Positions 46,346-55,110 of a DNA stretch of 64,000 nucleotides are shown piece by piece (within the stretch, counting starts at the first letter, position 1; each line of letters begins with the position of its first letter). The stretch spans positions 1 to 64,000 of the forward strand of contig NZ_CADIKF010000027.1 of NCBI RefSeq assembly GCF_902859875.1, read 5' to 3'. A program made the translations under genes and the position numbers. The notes beneath the pieces were generated by a model. The model had not been told where the DNA came from, made no database searches, and saw only the letters and a list, made by a program, of their open reading frames with translations. The stretch comes from Paraburkholderia solisilvae (GTDB taxonomy: Bacteria > Pseudomonadota > Gammaproteobacteria > Burkholderiales > Burkholderiaceae).

Positions 46346-48709
46346 GTGACCGTCCGCAATCTCGACGCACTGTTTCGTCCCAAGTCCGTTGCCGTGATCG
46401 GCGCGTCGCAGCGTCCGGGCAGTGTGGGCGCGATGGTCTGGAAGCGTCTGACGGAAGACGCTTTCACCGGCCCGATCTGGGCGGTCAACCCGAAATACGA
46501 CACGCTCGATGGGCACAAAGCATTCGGCGACGTCGGCGATTTCCCCGAACCGCCCACTGTCGCAATCGTCTGCACGCGGCCCGCGACCTGGCCGTCGATC
46601 ATCCATCGCCTCGGCGGCCATGGCACACGCGCCGCGATTATCGTCGGCGAAACCCGCGGCGACGAAGATCGCGTGCATCTGAAACACGCGCTGTCGGCCG
46701 CCCGCCCGCATCTGCTGCGCATCGTCGGACCGGCCAGCCTCGGCGTGATCACGCCCGCGTTGCACGCGCATCTCGGCGCACCCGCGTGCACCGTGAAACC
46801 AGGCGGCGTCGCATGGGTGTCGCAGTCGAACGCGCTGACCAATGCGGTGCTCGGCTGGGCCGCCGCGCGCGGACTGGGCTTTTCGCATGCGGTCGCGCTT
46901 GGCGATGAAGCCGACGTCGATGCCGGCGACGTGCTCGACTATCTCGCCAGCGACGCCGGCACGCGCGCAATCCTGCTCGAAGTCGACACCATCCACGCCG
47001 CGCGCAAGTTCATGTCGGCGGCGCGCGCCGCGGCGCGCAACAAGCCTGTGCTCGCGTTGCGTTCGGGGCGCGGCGATCCGGCCGACGGGTTGTACACGGC
47101 CGCGTTCCGCCGCGCCGGCATGGTGCGCGTCGATTCACTCGACGACCTGCTCGACGAAATCGAAACACTCGGTGTCGGCCGCGTCGCGACCAGCTCAGCG
47201 GCCACGCTCATTACCAGCGACCGCGGTGTCGCGGCGCTCGCATGCGACGCGTTTCACGCGGCCGGCGACACGCTCGCGCCGAGCTCGCAGCAGAACGCCA
47301 AAGCGATGAGCGATGCGTTGCCGCGCGTGACGCCAGGCAATCCGCTGCTGCTCGGTGGCGACGCATTGCCCGAACACTTCGGCGCCGCGCTCAAGGTGCT
47401 CGCCGATCAGCACGAAAGCGGCACCGCATTCGTTGTGCACGCATCGACTCACCGCGCGCCTGCGGAAGAGGTCGCGCGGGTTCTCATCGCGCATCAGCGC
47501 TACGCGTACCGCGGGTTGCTCGCATGTTTCTTCGGCGGTATTTCGCTTGCGACACGCGACGCGCTGCATCAGCAGGGCATCCCGGTGCACTCGACGCCCC
47601 AGCGTCTCGCCCGCGCATTCGCCCGTCTGGTCGACTACCGGCTTGGCCGCGAGTTGCTGATGCAGACGCCAGAGGGCTTGCCGGCGCGCGTGCCGCAAGC
47701 CATCGACGCCGCGCAGGCGCAAGCGTCGGCCGCGCTGAAGGCGGGCATCACGGAACTCGATGGCGACGCGGCCGCGCAGCTGCTCGCTCACTACGGTCTG
47801 GTCGCGTTGCCGGCGCAACGCGCGACCGAGCCTGCGATCGTCGAGGTCAAGATAGAACTGCGCGACGACGCGAACTTCGGGCCGGTGTTTCGCTTTATCG
47901 CGCCGTCCGAAGACGGCATCGCGCCGCCACTATGTGTGTACGGGCTGCCGCCGCTGAATCCGATTCTCGCGCGCGACATCGTGTCGAAGTCGGCTTACGC
48001 GCGGTATACGGACCCGGAGCCGGTGCTTGCCGCATTGACGTCGGTTTCGCAGGCGGTGTGCGACATTCGCGAGATCGTCGGCCTGTCGCTCGCGCTGCGT
48101 GTGATGAAAGATCGCGTGGCGGTCATCGAGCCGCACATCCGTTTGTCGTCGACACGCAGCCGCTTCGCGATCGTCCCGTATCCGCGCCGCTACGAGCAAA
48201 CCTTCGACTGGCACGGCCAGCGCCTGACCGTGCGGCCGATTCGCCCCGAGGACGAAGACGCGCATCGCGAACTGATCGGCGCGATGACGCCCGACGATTT
48301 GCGCCTGCGATTCTTCGGCGCCGTACGCGGCTTCGACCATTCGCAACTGGCGCGGATGACGCAGATCGACTACGACCGCGAAATGGCGCTGATCGCCACG
48401 GTGCCGCACGACGACGGTTCGACGCACACGCTCGGTGTGGTGCGCGCCGTGTCCGACCCCGATAACGAAACAGCGGAATTCGCGACCGCGGTGCGATCGG
48501 ACCAGAAGGGCCGCGGTCTCGGGCGCCTGTTGATGCAGAGAATCATCGCGTATGCGCGCGAGCGCGGCACGCACTGGCTGGTCGGCGAGGCGCTGCGCGA
48601 AAATGCCGCGATGATCGGGCTCGCGAAAGCGTGCGGATTCACGGTGACATCGACCGACGATCCTGGCGTCGTCGGCTTCAGACTGGCGCTCGATGAACCG
48701 GAACAATGA
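46346..48709 (+). CDS. Pat-like protein: ADP-forming acyl-CoA-synthetase-like domain fused to GNAT acetyltransferase
   Basis: 787 residues. Residues about 5-590 resemble the NDP-forming acyl-CoA synthetase (PKSVAVIGASQRPGSVG; VSQSNALTNAVLG). The usual phospho-His loop (SHTG) is absent: VLALRSGRGDPADGLYTAAFRR stands at its place. Residues about 628-780 are a GNAT domain with acetyl-CoA site RSDQKGRGLGRLLM. Protein lysine acetyltransferases of the Pat/PatZ type regulate acetyl-CoA synthetase this way; the synthetase-like part is probably a regulatory fold rather than active. Confidence 0.88.
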   Translation: MTVRNLDALFRPKSVAVIGASQRPGSVGAMVWKRLTEDAFTGPIWAVNPKYDTLDGHKAFGDVGDFPEPPTVAIVCTRPATWPSIIHRLGGHGTRAAIIVGETRGDEDRVHLKHALSAARPHLLRIVGPASLGVITPALHAHLGAPACTVKPGGVAWVSQSNALTNAVLGWAAARGLGFSHAVALGDEADVDAGDVLDYLASDAGTRAILLEVDTIHAARKFMSAARAAARNKPVLALRSGRGDPADGLYTAAFRRAGMVRVDSLDDLLDEIETLGVGRVATSSAATLITSDRGVAALACDAFHAAGDTLAPSSQQNAKAMSDALPRVTPGNPLLLGGDALPEHFGAALKVLADQHESGTAFVVHASTHRAPAEEVARVLIAHQRYAYRGLLACFFGGISLATRDALHQQGIPVHSTPQRLARAFARLVDYRLGRELLMQTPEGLPARVPQAIDAAQAQASAALKAGITELDGDAAAQLLAHYGLVALPAQRATEPAIVEVKIELRDDANFGPVFRFIAPSEDGIAPPLCVYGLPPLNPILARDIVSKSAYARYTDPEPVLAALTSVSQAVCDIREIVGLSLALRVMKDRVAVIEPHIRLSSTRSRFAIVPYPRRYEQTFDWHGQRLTVRPIRPEDEDAHRELIGAMTPDDLRLRFFGAVRGFDHSQLARMTQIDYDREMALIATVPHDDGSTHTLGVVRAVSDPDNETAEFATAVRSDQKGRGLGRLLMQRIIAYARERGTHWLVGEALRENAAMIGLAKACGFTVTSTDDPGVVGFRLALDEPEQ

Positions 48710-48894
48710 CGCGACCAATCGCCTTTCAAATGGCTTCCGGTTGCGCCCGCATGATCTTAACGGCTACATTTTTTTGCGTCGCGCTGTAACCGGAACGCTC
48801 CGCCAGACGAACTAACAGAATAATCGCGCGCGCTCTCCAAAGGCCGCGCGTTGGCAAATGAAGCACGCAAAAGGAGCTGCGCGAGCAACCGTCG

Positions 48895-49470
48895 ATGAGT
48901 CAATGCACCGAGGCATCCCACGCATACCCGGCGGAGGAACGGTTGCGAGCGCTGTTTGTCCGCTCGCTCGACGGCGACGCCGCGGCCTATCACGTGTTTT
49001 TGCAAGAGCTTGCGAGACATGTGCGTGCGTTGCTGCGCAAACGCCTGCCGAACCTGCGCGACGACGTGGAAGACCTCGTGCACGAAGTGCTGCTCGCGAT
49101 CCACAAAGGGCGCCACACATACCGGCGCGACGAGCCTTTGACGGCGTGGGTACACGCGATCCTGCGCTACAAGGTGGCTGACTTTCTGCGTGCGCGTGCG
49201 CGGCGCGAAGCGCTGCACGATCCGCTCGATGATCTGCCGGAGCTGTTCGCCGAATCCGATATCGAGCCCGCGGAAGCGCGGCGCGATCTCGGCAAGTTGC
49301 TCGATCAACTGCCCGACCGGCAGAAGCTGCCGATTCTCCATATGAAGCTCGAAGGACGGTCGGTCGAGGAGACTGCTCGCGCGACCGGCCTGTCCGAACC
49401 TGCGGTGAAGGTCGGCGTGCATCGCGGGCTCAAGGCATTGGCGCTGAGAATACGTAGAGGGAAAACATGA
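48895..49470 (+). CDS. ECF-type RNA polymerase sigma factor
   Basis: 191 residues, ATG 48895; the best AAGGAG is 18 bases upstream, farther than usual. Region 2 (LRKRLPNLRDDVEDLVHEVLLAIHKG) and region 4 (MKLEGRSVEETARATGLSEPAVKVGVHRGL) are clear. Overlaps the next gene by four bases, in the known sigma/NrsF arrangement. Confidence 0.92.
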   Translation: MSQCTEASHAYPAEERLRALFVRSLDGDAAAYHVFLQELARHVRALLRKRLPNLRDDVEDLVHEVLLAIHKGRHTYRRDEPLTAWVHAILRYKVADFLRARARREALHDPLDDLPELFAESDIEPAEARRDLGKLLDQLPDRQKLPILHMKLEGRSVEETARATGLSEPAVKVGVHRGLKALALRIRRGKT

Positions 49471-50108
49471 ATACCGACCGTCTGATCGCTGTTCTGGCTG
49501 CTGACGCTGCACCGGTCGGCCCGCATGTCGTCGAATGGCGTATCGCGTCCGCGCTGTCGATTGCGGCTTGCGGCGCGGTCGCGCTGCTGCTGCTCAGTTA
49601 CGGCGTAAGAGCCGATCTCGCGGCACTCGTCGCGACGCCGATTTTCTGGGCCAAGCTGGCGTTCGCGCTGACAATGGCCGGCGCCGCGCTGGTGGCGACC
49701 GCGCGCCTGTCGCGGCCCGGCGTCGCTGTCGGGCGGGTGTGGGCGGCGCTCGTCGTGCCGGCCGCGATCGCGCTGCCGGTCGCGCTGGTCGTCTTGTGGC
49801 TCGCACCGCGCGATGCGCGCGCGGCACTGCTGCTTGGCAACACGTGGCGCACCTGCTCGCTGAATATCGCGTTGCTGTCGGTACCGGGCCTGATTGCGAT
49901 ACTGGCGGTCGTGCGCAGTCTCGCGCCGACACGTCTGCATCTGGCGGGCGCGATGGCCGGACTGTTCGCCGGTGCGATCGGCACCGCCGCCTATTGCCTG
50001 CGATGCCCGGAGACCAGCGTGCCGTTCTGGGCGACGTGGTATCTGCTTGGAATCGCGATCCCGACGCTGGTCGGCGCCCTGGTCGCTAAAAAGGCATTGC
50101 GCTGGTGA
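49467..50108 (+). CDS. NrsF/DUF1109-family anti-sigma factor
   Basis: 213 residues with six transmembrane spans and the conserved WRTCSLNIALLSVPGL and LRCPETSVPFWATWYLLGI stretches. This family holds an ECF sigma factor at the membrane until a signal (for example oxidative or metal stress through its Cys pair) releases it. Four-base overlap with the upstream sigma gene supports the pair. Confidence 0.88.
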   Translation: MNTDRLIAVLAADAAPVGPHVVEWRIASALSIAACGAVALLLLSYGVRADLAALVATPIFWAKLAFALTMAGAALVATARLSRPGVAVGRVWAALVVPAAIALPVALVVLWLAPRDARAALLLGNTWRTCSLNIALLSVPGLIAILAVVRSLAPTRLHLAGAMAGLFAGAIGTAAYCLRCPETSVPFWATWYLLGIAIPTLVGALVAKKALRW

Positions 50109-50110
50109 GT

Positions 50111-50131
50111 GTGAAGCGTGAAGCGTGAAGC
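50111..50131. repeat. triplicated GTGAAGC
   Basis: Three perfect tandem copies of a 7-base unit in the gap between two convergent genes. Confidence 0.7.
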
Positions 50132-50248
50132 GTGCGGTGGGCTGCCCGGTTGGCCGAGTCTGCTAGTCGCATCACAAAACGGGGTTGAACGCGCCCGCAC
50201 AGATGCTGGAGCGCCGTTGCGGTGTCGTGTCGCAGCGAGCGCGACGCG

Positions 50249-50752
50249 TCAGGCGGACAGGACCGTGTCTCGCGCCAGCAATGCCCGCAGCTTGCGCCGC
50301 GCACGGGCAAGGCGTGACATCACCGTTCCGATCGGCATGTCCAGCGCCTGCGCCACCTGCGCATAGCTCATCTCTTCGAGGCCGACGAGCAGCACCACTT
50401 CGCGCTGGTCGGGCGGCAACTGCTGCAGCGCGCGGTCGAGATCGCGCATGTCGAGCGACGCCGCGTGATGGCCGTCGACCGAGAGTTCGTCGTCGACGAT
50501 GCCCGCATCGTCCATCGCGATATGCGGTCGGGAATTCGACGCGCGGATGACATCGTTGACGAATACGTTGTGCATGATCGTCATCAGCCACGCCCGCAGG
50601 TCGGTATCCGCACGGAAGCGCGACGCGTAGCGCAACGCGCGTTCGAGCGTGTCCTGAACGAGGTCGTCTGCGCGTTCGCGGTTGCTGATCAGGCTGCGCG
50701 CATAGCGGCGCAGCCGCGGCACCTGATCCAGCAGGTCGTCGCCGAAGCTCAT
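50249..50752 (-). CDS. ECF-type RNA polymerase sigma factor
   Basis: 167 residues. Region 2 (RYARSLISNRERADDLVQDTLERALRY) and region 4 (LEEMSYAQVAQALDMPIGTVMSRLARARR) are clear. It overlaps the upstream DoxX-type gene by four bases; no classic anti-sigma is adjacent. The two ECF genes in this region converge. Confidence 0.92.
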   Translation of the reverse strand: MSFGDDLLDQVPRLRRYARSLISNRERADDLVQDTLERALRYASRFRADTDLRAWLMTIMHNVFVNDVIRASNSRPHIAMDDAGIVDDELSVDGHHAASLDMRDLDRALQQLPPDQREVVLLVGLEEMSYAQVAQALDMPIGTVMSRLARARRKLRALLARDTVLSA

Positions 50753-51255
50753 GCGTGTTTCGGGCGTAACCGGTTCCCGATGTAACCATCGACGGCGAAC
50801 GGACCGGCCCCGCCGACAACAAGTGCCGCAAGGCAGGCCAGATACAGCAAATCGGTTTCATAGCCCGGCGGGCCGAATTGCGGCCCCGCGGCGGTGACGG
50901 CCATCAGCTTGATCGACGTGAAGCCGAATTGCAGATGCACGGTCAGCGTGGCGACGAGCAGCACGGCGGCCATCGGTATGCTGATCAACGGAACGAATGC
51001 GCCGAGCAGCATCGCGAGGCCGCCGAGCAGTTCGATCATGATGGTCGCCCATGCCATAAAGTGCGGCGCGGGCACGCCAAGCGCATGAAGAATGGTCGCG
51101 AAGGCCTCGGGGTGCTTGACGATCTTCGCGTACCCGTGCGCCATGAATCCGTACCCGACAATCAACCGCAAGGGCAGCGGAGCCCAATGCGCGCACTTCG
51201 TTCTGTCCGACAACCATGAGCCGACGAGCTCGGTCAAAGGGCGGCGGTTTTTCAT
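50749..51255 (-). CDS. DoxX-family membrane protein
   Basis: 168 residues with about four transmembrane spans; LRLIVGYGFMAHGYAKI and LGVPAPHFMAWATIMIELLGGLAMLLGA are DoxX/DoxD marks. Such proteins are often linked to oxidative stress or thiol metabolism. Upstream partner of the ECF gene, with which it shares a four-base overlap. Confidence 0.9.
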   Translation of the reverse strand: MKNRRPLTELVGSWLSDRTKCAHWAPLPLRLIVGYGFMAHGYAKIVKHPEAFATILHALGVPAPHFMAWATIMIELLGGLAMLLGAFVPLISIPMAAVLLVATLTVHLQFGFTSIKLMAVTAAGPQFGPPGYETDLLYLACLAALVVGGAGPFAVDGYIGNRLRPKHA

Positions 51256-51471
51256 TGCGCAATAACCTCTTCCGTGAAGGTGAATGAACTGAAGTCAGCG
51301 ATGTGTTGAATGACACCGCGTACTCATTAGTTCGTTCGCGAAGCGGATCGGGTTACAGCGTTTCTAAAGATAGTCGTTGCAATGAAACATACATAACAAG
51401 CCGGGCCGCGCGCGTGCCGCTTGTGCGTTGGCGCGGAGCCGCCGGGCGCGTTCGCACCGTCGAGCGGGCGC

Positions 51472-51633
51472 TCAGGAGCCGAAGAAAATGTCGCAGTAGC
51501 TGACGGGCCCGACGCATGTATTCGCGCCGGTCGCGCTGCTGCCTGAAGGCGGCAGCGACGCGCACGCGGTGCATGCCAGCACGGCGAGCGACGCGAGCAA
51601 CAGTCCTTTGGAGCGGTGTGCCGCATCGAGCAT
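51472..51633 (-). CDS. small probable lipoprotein
   Basis: 53 residues from ATG 51633 (MLDAAHRSKGLLLASLAVLACTAC); the two possible lipobox cysteines are in VLAC and CTAC. Ends SYCDIFFGS. No clear ribosome binding site, so the call is tentative; the open frame extends upstream to 51741. Confidence 0.5.
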   Translation of the reverse strand: MLDAAHRSKGLLLASLAVLACTACASLPPSGSSATGANTCVGPVSYCDIFFGS

Positions 51634-51715
51634 CGCGCGCGGTCCATGGCGCGCTGGCTCGTCGTGGACCCGCCGCTCGCCGATCGCGGAGTGATGGCCT
51701 CGCATGTCGGCGGCC

Positions 51716-51982
51716 TCAATGAGCAGCCGACGTGCTGGCATCAGCGCTTGGGTGCCCGTCCTGCTGCTCGCTCTTGGCGAGCGCCTTCTGCTTCAGATAT
51801 GCGACTGTGTTCTGATAGAGCGGGCTCACGTCCGGATACGAAGCATCGGTCACGAAATCGAGGCCGTTCTGTTGGGCTTGCACGAGTTCCTGATAGACCT
51901 CTGCGCGCGTTTTGCCTTGCGCAAATACGTTGGCTGAACTCAATGCTGCAAGCGCCATAGCGAACATCGCGAACTTCTTCAT
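51716..51982 (-). CDS. secreted DUF4148-family protein
   Basis: 88 residues from ATG 51982, right after AAGGAGACGGAA. Signal peptide MKKFAMFAMALAALSSANVFAQ. KTRAEVYQELVQAQQNGLDF is the DUF4148-type helix; YPDVSPLYQNTVAYLKQK follows. Same family idea as 2755-3093 but not a close duplicate. Confidence 0.82.
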   Translation of the reverse strand: MKKFAMFAMALAALSSANVFAQGKTRAEVYQELVQAQQNGLDFVTDASYPDVSPLYQNTVAYLKQKALAKSEQQDGHPSADASTSAAH

Positions 51983-52354
51983 TTCCGTCTCCTTGACGAA
52001 TTGTGCGGTATGCAATCGGGTATACATGACCCGGCGCGAAGATATTCCGGACAACTCGAAAAAGGTGCGTGTTCAGACAGCAAATGACGCAGCGGAAAAT
52101 ATTTTAGTGGGGCAGCGTGCGAGCGATGGAATAAGTTCGATGCGCAGCCGGTTTACCACTGGCCGGGATCGAAGCGCACGGAGAGCGCCGGCAACGAACG
52201 TCGCCGGCACGCGCACGAGCAGGAAGGAACGCACAGGAAGTGACGAACAGAAACACGACAGCACGAACGTGCGAACGCACGGGTGAGTAAACGAACGAAG
52301 AGCGAACGAAGAGCGAACGAAGAGGTCGCGCGTTGTGCTGAACGTGCTGACCAC
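51983..52354. other. low-complexity intergenic region with repeats
   Basis: 372 bases, rich in CGAACG and CACG words from about 52185 on, including the three-copy repeat at 52292-52324. No convincing gene. Confidence 0.5.
52292..52324. repeat. three tandem copies of an 11-base unit
   Basis: CGAACGAAGAG repeated three times without change. Short enough to vary by slippage. Confidence 0.8.
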
Positions 52355-52897
52355 TCAGGCTGTGAGCTTCGTCGCAGCCTCTTCGATTTGCGCGCGCGAT
52401 ACCGCAAGCTCTTCAAGCCACGCATCCGCATAGACCGAGCCGGTTTCGCGCTCGAGCCGCGCGATCGTCGTGGCGCAACGCGCGCTGTCCTTCGGCGTCG
52501 CGATAAATGCCTTTACCGATTGCCCGTTCTTGAACGCGTCGAACAGCGGCACGCGAATTTCATCGGGCAAATTGCGCGTCCATTGGTAGGGCTTACCGTT
52601 GAAGGTCAAGGTCGGCGGCAATGCGCGCTCTTTCTTCGCCGCGGGAATCAGGCCATACGAGCGTGCAGCCTCGCCGATCTGCTCGGGCGAGAAGAGTTCG
52701 TCCGGCGTGATTTCGAACTGGCGGATATACGTTTCGATTGCGTGCATCGCCGCCGCGCGGTCGTCGCGCTTTTGCTGCGCGCGCGCCACGATGTCGCGCA
52801 ACTCGTCGGCTTCTTCAGCGGTGATCGTGAAGCCTGCCTGTTTCTGCTGAAGTTCGGTGAAGCGTTGGAATTCCTGGTCGGACAAGAGTTTGGCCAT
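52355..52897 (-). CDS. hypothetical helical protein
   Basis: 180 residues from ATG 52897 (MAKLLSDQEFQRFTELQQKQ). Charged helices, no signal peptide or membrane span. FEITPDELFSPEQIGEAARSYGLIPAAKK resembles the helix-linker part of H-NS/KorA-like proteins only loosely. I do not recognise the family. Confidence 0.65.
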   Translation of the reverse strand: MAKLLSDQEFQRFTELQQKQAGFTITAEEADELRDIVARAQQKRDDRAAAMHAIETYIRQFEITPDELFSPEQIGEAARSYGLIPAAKKERALPPTLTFNGKPYQWTRNLPDEIRVPLFDAFKNGQSVKAFIATPKDSARCATTIARLERETGSVYADAWLEELAVSRAQIEEAATKLTA

Positions 52898-53013
52898 TGC
52901 GTGTCGAAGCGGGTGGAATGAGCGGATGGAAGAAAAGCGCGCACGCGTACCGACGCGTGCGGCGGGTTCGAAAAGGGCCGCCATTCTAACGCATGCGCGC
53001 GCGAATTCCAGTG

Positions 53014-53868
53014 CTAGCTGGCTGGATGCGCGGCAGGCTCGTCGTCGTGATTCGACTCGCGGAACATCGACAGCGCCTGCACCGTGTCGCGCAGCATCGC
53101 GGTGGTTTCCTCGAGCGTCGGCGCGACGTATTCATCGATGCGTTTCAGGAACGGACAGGTCAGCGCGGCGATCGCCTGGCCCGACGAGCCGAGCAGTGGA
53201 AAGGTCAGATCGGTGACGCCGAAAATCTGCTGGCTGTCTTTCTGCGAAAAACCCGCCGCGCGGATATGCGCGCATGCGGCTTCGAGCGCGTCGTGATCGA
53301 TCGTCACTTCGCCTTTCACGGCGGTGTGCTCGGCCAGCATTTGCGCGCGCTGCTCCGGCGTCTGGAACGCGAGCATCGTGCGGCCCGAACCGGTATCGAC
53401 CAAACCCACGCGCGAGCCGAGGCGCACCGCGATGCCCCATGTGCCCGGCCCGTCGACTTGCGCGATCAGCAACAGATTGCCGCGGTCGTACACCGCGAGG
53501 TGAATCGACTGCTCGGCCTGCGCGGCAAAGCGCTGCATCAGCGGCAGCGCTTCGGAAATCAGCCGCTCCATCGGCGGGTGCCGATGCGCGAGCGCGTACA
53601 GCTTGAGGCTCAGCGAATAACGGTCGCCACCCGCCGAGCGCACCACGTATTGCCGCGCGACGAGGCGTTCGAGCATCCGGTAGATCTCGCTCGCGTTGCG
53701 CCCGAGCAGTTTCGTGATTTCGGCGCGCGTGAGGCCGCCTTTCTGCTCCGCGAGCAATTCGAGGATGTCGAGCCCCTTGTCCAGCGCGGGCGCGCGGTAA
53801 CGGTCGCCGTCGTCCCTGTCGTCTGCGTGCACGTCCATTGTGACCGTCTCGTGTCTGTTCGTTTTCAT
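53014..53868 (-). CDS. IclR-family transcriptional regulator
   Basis: 284 residues from ATG 53868; ATG 53838 is an alternative start. N-terminal winged helix PALDKGLDILELLAEQKGGLTRAEITKLLGRNASEIYRMLERL, then an IclR effector domain (GRTMLAFQTPEQRAQML, GFSQKDSQQIFGVTDLTFPLLG). Divergent from the L-fucose operon and probably its regulator; candidate site at 53960-53981. Confidence 0.9.
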   Translation of the reverse strand: MKTNRHETVTMDVHADDRDDGDRYRAPALDKGLDILELLAEQKGGLTRAEITKLLGRNASEIYRMLERLVARQYVVRSAGGDRYSLSLKLYALAHRHPPMERLISEALPLMQRFAAQAEQSIHLAVYDRGNLLLIAQVDGPGTWGIAVRLGSRVGLVDTGSGRTMLAFQTPEQRAQMLAEHTAVKGEVTIDHDALEAACAHIRAAGFSQKDSQQIFGVTDLTFPLLGSSGQAIAALTCPFLKRIDEYVAPTLEETTAMLRDTVQALSMFRESNHDDEPAAHPAS

Positions 53869-53943
53869 CCCATTATCCAAGGAATCCGCACGCGGCCCGC
53901 CGCCGCCAGGGAAAACACGGACGGTCGCAACACCACAGAGACC

Positions 53944-53973
53944 TTGACTAGAAAAAATTCGTATATGAATAAT
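53944..53973 (+). promoter_or_regulatory. sigma-70-like promoter of the fucose operon
   Basis: TTGACT (53944-53949), an 18-base spacer, AATAAT (53968-53973). Candidate operator overlaps the -10 box. Confidence 0.5.
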
Positions 53974-53981
53974 ACGTTCAT
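53960..53981. promoter_or_regulatory. candidate IclR operator
   Basis: Two overlapping inverted repeats: CGTAT-N7-ATACG (53960-53976) and ATGAA-N7-TTCAT (53965-53981). Lies between the divergent IclR regulator and the binding-protein gene. Confidence 0.45.
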
Positions 53982-54033
53982 TGGTGAATAGTAGCTCAGC
54001 CAACGTAAAAACATAAATCGAAGGAGACAAACC

Positions 54034-55110
54034 ATGAATGTCATCAGCAGGTCGCGCCCGGCGCGACGCTTTGGGGTCCGCTTAGTGGTCCGCTTTGGCG
54101 TCCGTTCGGCGCTGTCGGCGGGTATTGCCGCCGCGTGCGTCGCCGGGCTTGCCGCGAGCGGCGCCGCGCAGGCCGCCGATGCCGGCAAGGTAGGCCTCGG
54201 CCTGCCGCTGCTCACGTCGCCGTTCTGGCAGTCGTACAACAACTACCTGCCGAAGTACGCGAAGGAGATGGGCATCGACATCCTCGCGCCGGTCAACTCG
54301 AACAACGACCCCGCGCAGCAGATCACCGACATGAACAACATGGTGAATCTCGGTGCGAAGGGCATCGTGGTCGGGCCGATCGATTCGGCCGCGATCAGCC
54401 GCGCGTTGAATACGGCAGCGGAGAAGAACGTGCAGGTGGTCGCAGTCGACGTCGCGCCGACGCAGGGCAAGGTCGCGATGGTCGTGCGCGCCGACAATCA
54501 CGCGTACGGCGCAAAGGCGTGCAAATACATCGGCGAACACGTGAAGTCGGGCAAGGTCGTGCAGATCGAAGGCGACCTCGCGTCGGTGAACGGCCGCGAC
54601 CGTTCGGAAGCCTTCCGCGCATGCCTGAAGCAGTACCCGGGCCTGTCGCTGCTCGAGATTCCGGCAGGCTGGAAGGGCGACGTCGCCGCGAGCGCGCTCG
54701 ATAGCCTGCTGACCGCGAATCCGGACGTGAAGGCGATCTACATGCAGGCGGGCGGCGTCTATCTCGCGCCGACGCTGCAAACGCTGCGCCGCAAGCAGAT
54801 GCTGTTTCCGGCGGGCGACGCGAAGCATGTCGTGATCGTCAGCAACGACGGCATTCCGCAGGAGTTCGACGCGATCCGCAAGGGCGAGATCGATGCGACG
54901 ATCTCGCAGCCGGCCGACCTGTACGCGAAGTACGGCCTTTACTACATGAAGGCCGCGCTCGCCGGGCAGACCTTCAAGCCGGGCCCGACCGATCACGACA
55001 GCACGATCGTGCAGCTGCAACCGGGCGTGCTTGAAGATCAACTGCCCGCGCCGCTCGTGACGAAGGCGAACGTCGACGACAAGAACCTGTGGGGCAATAC
55101 ACTGAAATGA
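54034..55110 (+). CDS. sugar ABC transporter binding protein (probable L-fucose)
   Basis: 358 residues. Signal region contains a duplicated RFGVR unit (see findings) and ends near GAAQAADA. Mature type I sugar-binding fold, VGLGLPLLTSPFWQSYNNYL. First gene of the operon; specificity is from the genes that follow. Confidence 0.88.
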   Translation: MNVISRSRPARRFGVRLVVRFGVRSALSAGIAAACVAGLAASGAAQAADAGKVGLGLPLLTSPFWQSYNNYLPKYAKEMGIDILAPVNSNNDPAQQITDMNNMVNLGAKGIVVGPIDSAAISRALNTAAEKNVQVVAVDVAPTQGKVAMVVRADNHAYGAKACKYIGEHVKSGKVVQIEGDLASVNGRDRSEAFRACLKQYPGLSLLEIPAGWKGDVAASALDSLLTANPDVKAIYMQAGGVYLAPTLQTLRRKQMLFPAGDAKHVVIVSNDGIPQEFDAIRKGEIDATISQPADLYAKYGLYYMKAALAGQTFKPGPTDHDSTIVQLQPGVLEDQLPAPLVTKANVDDKNLWGNTLK

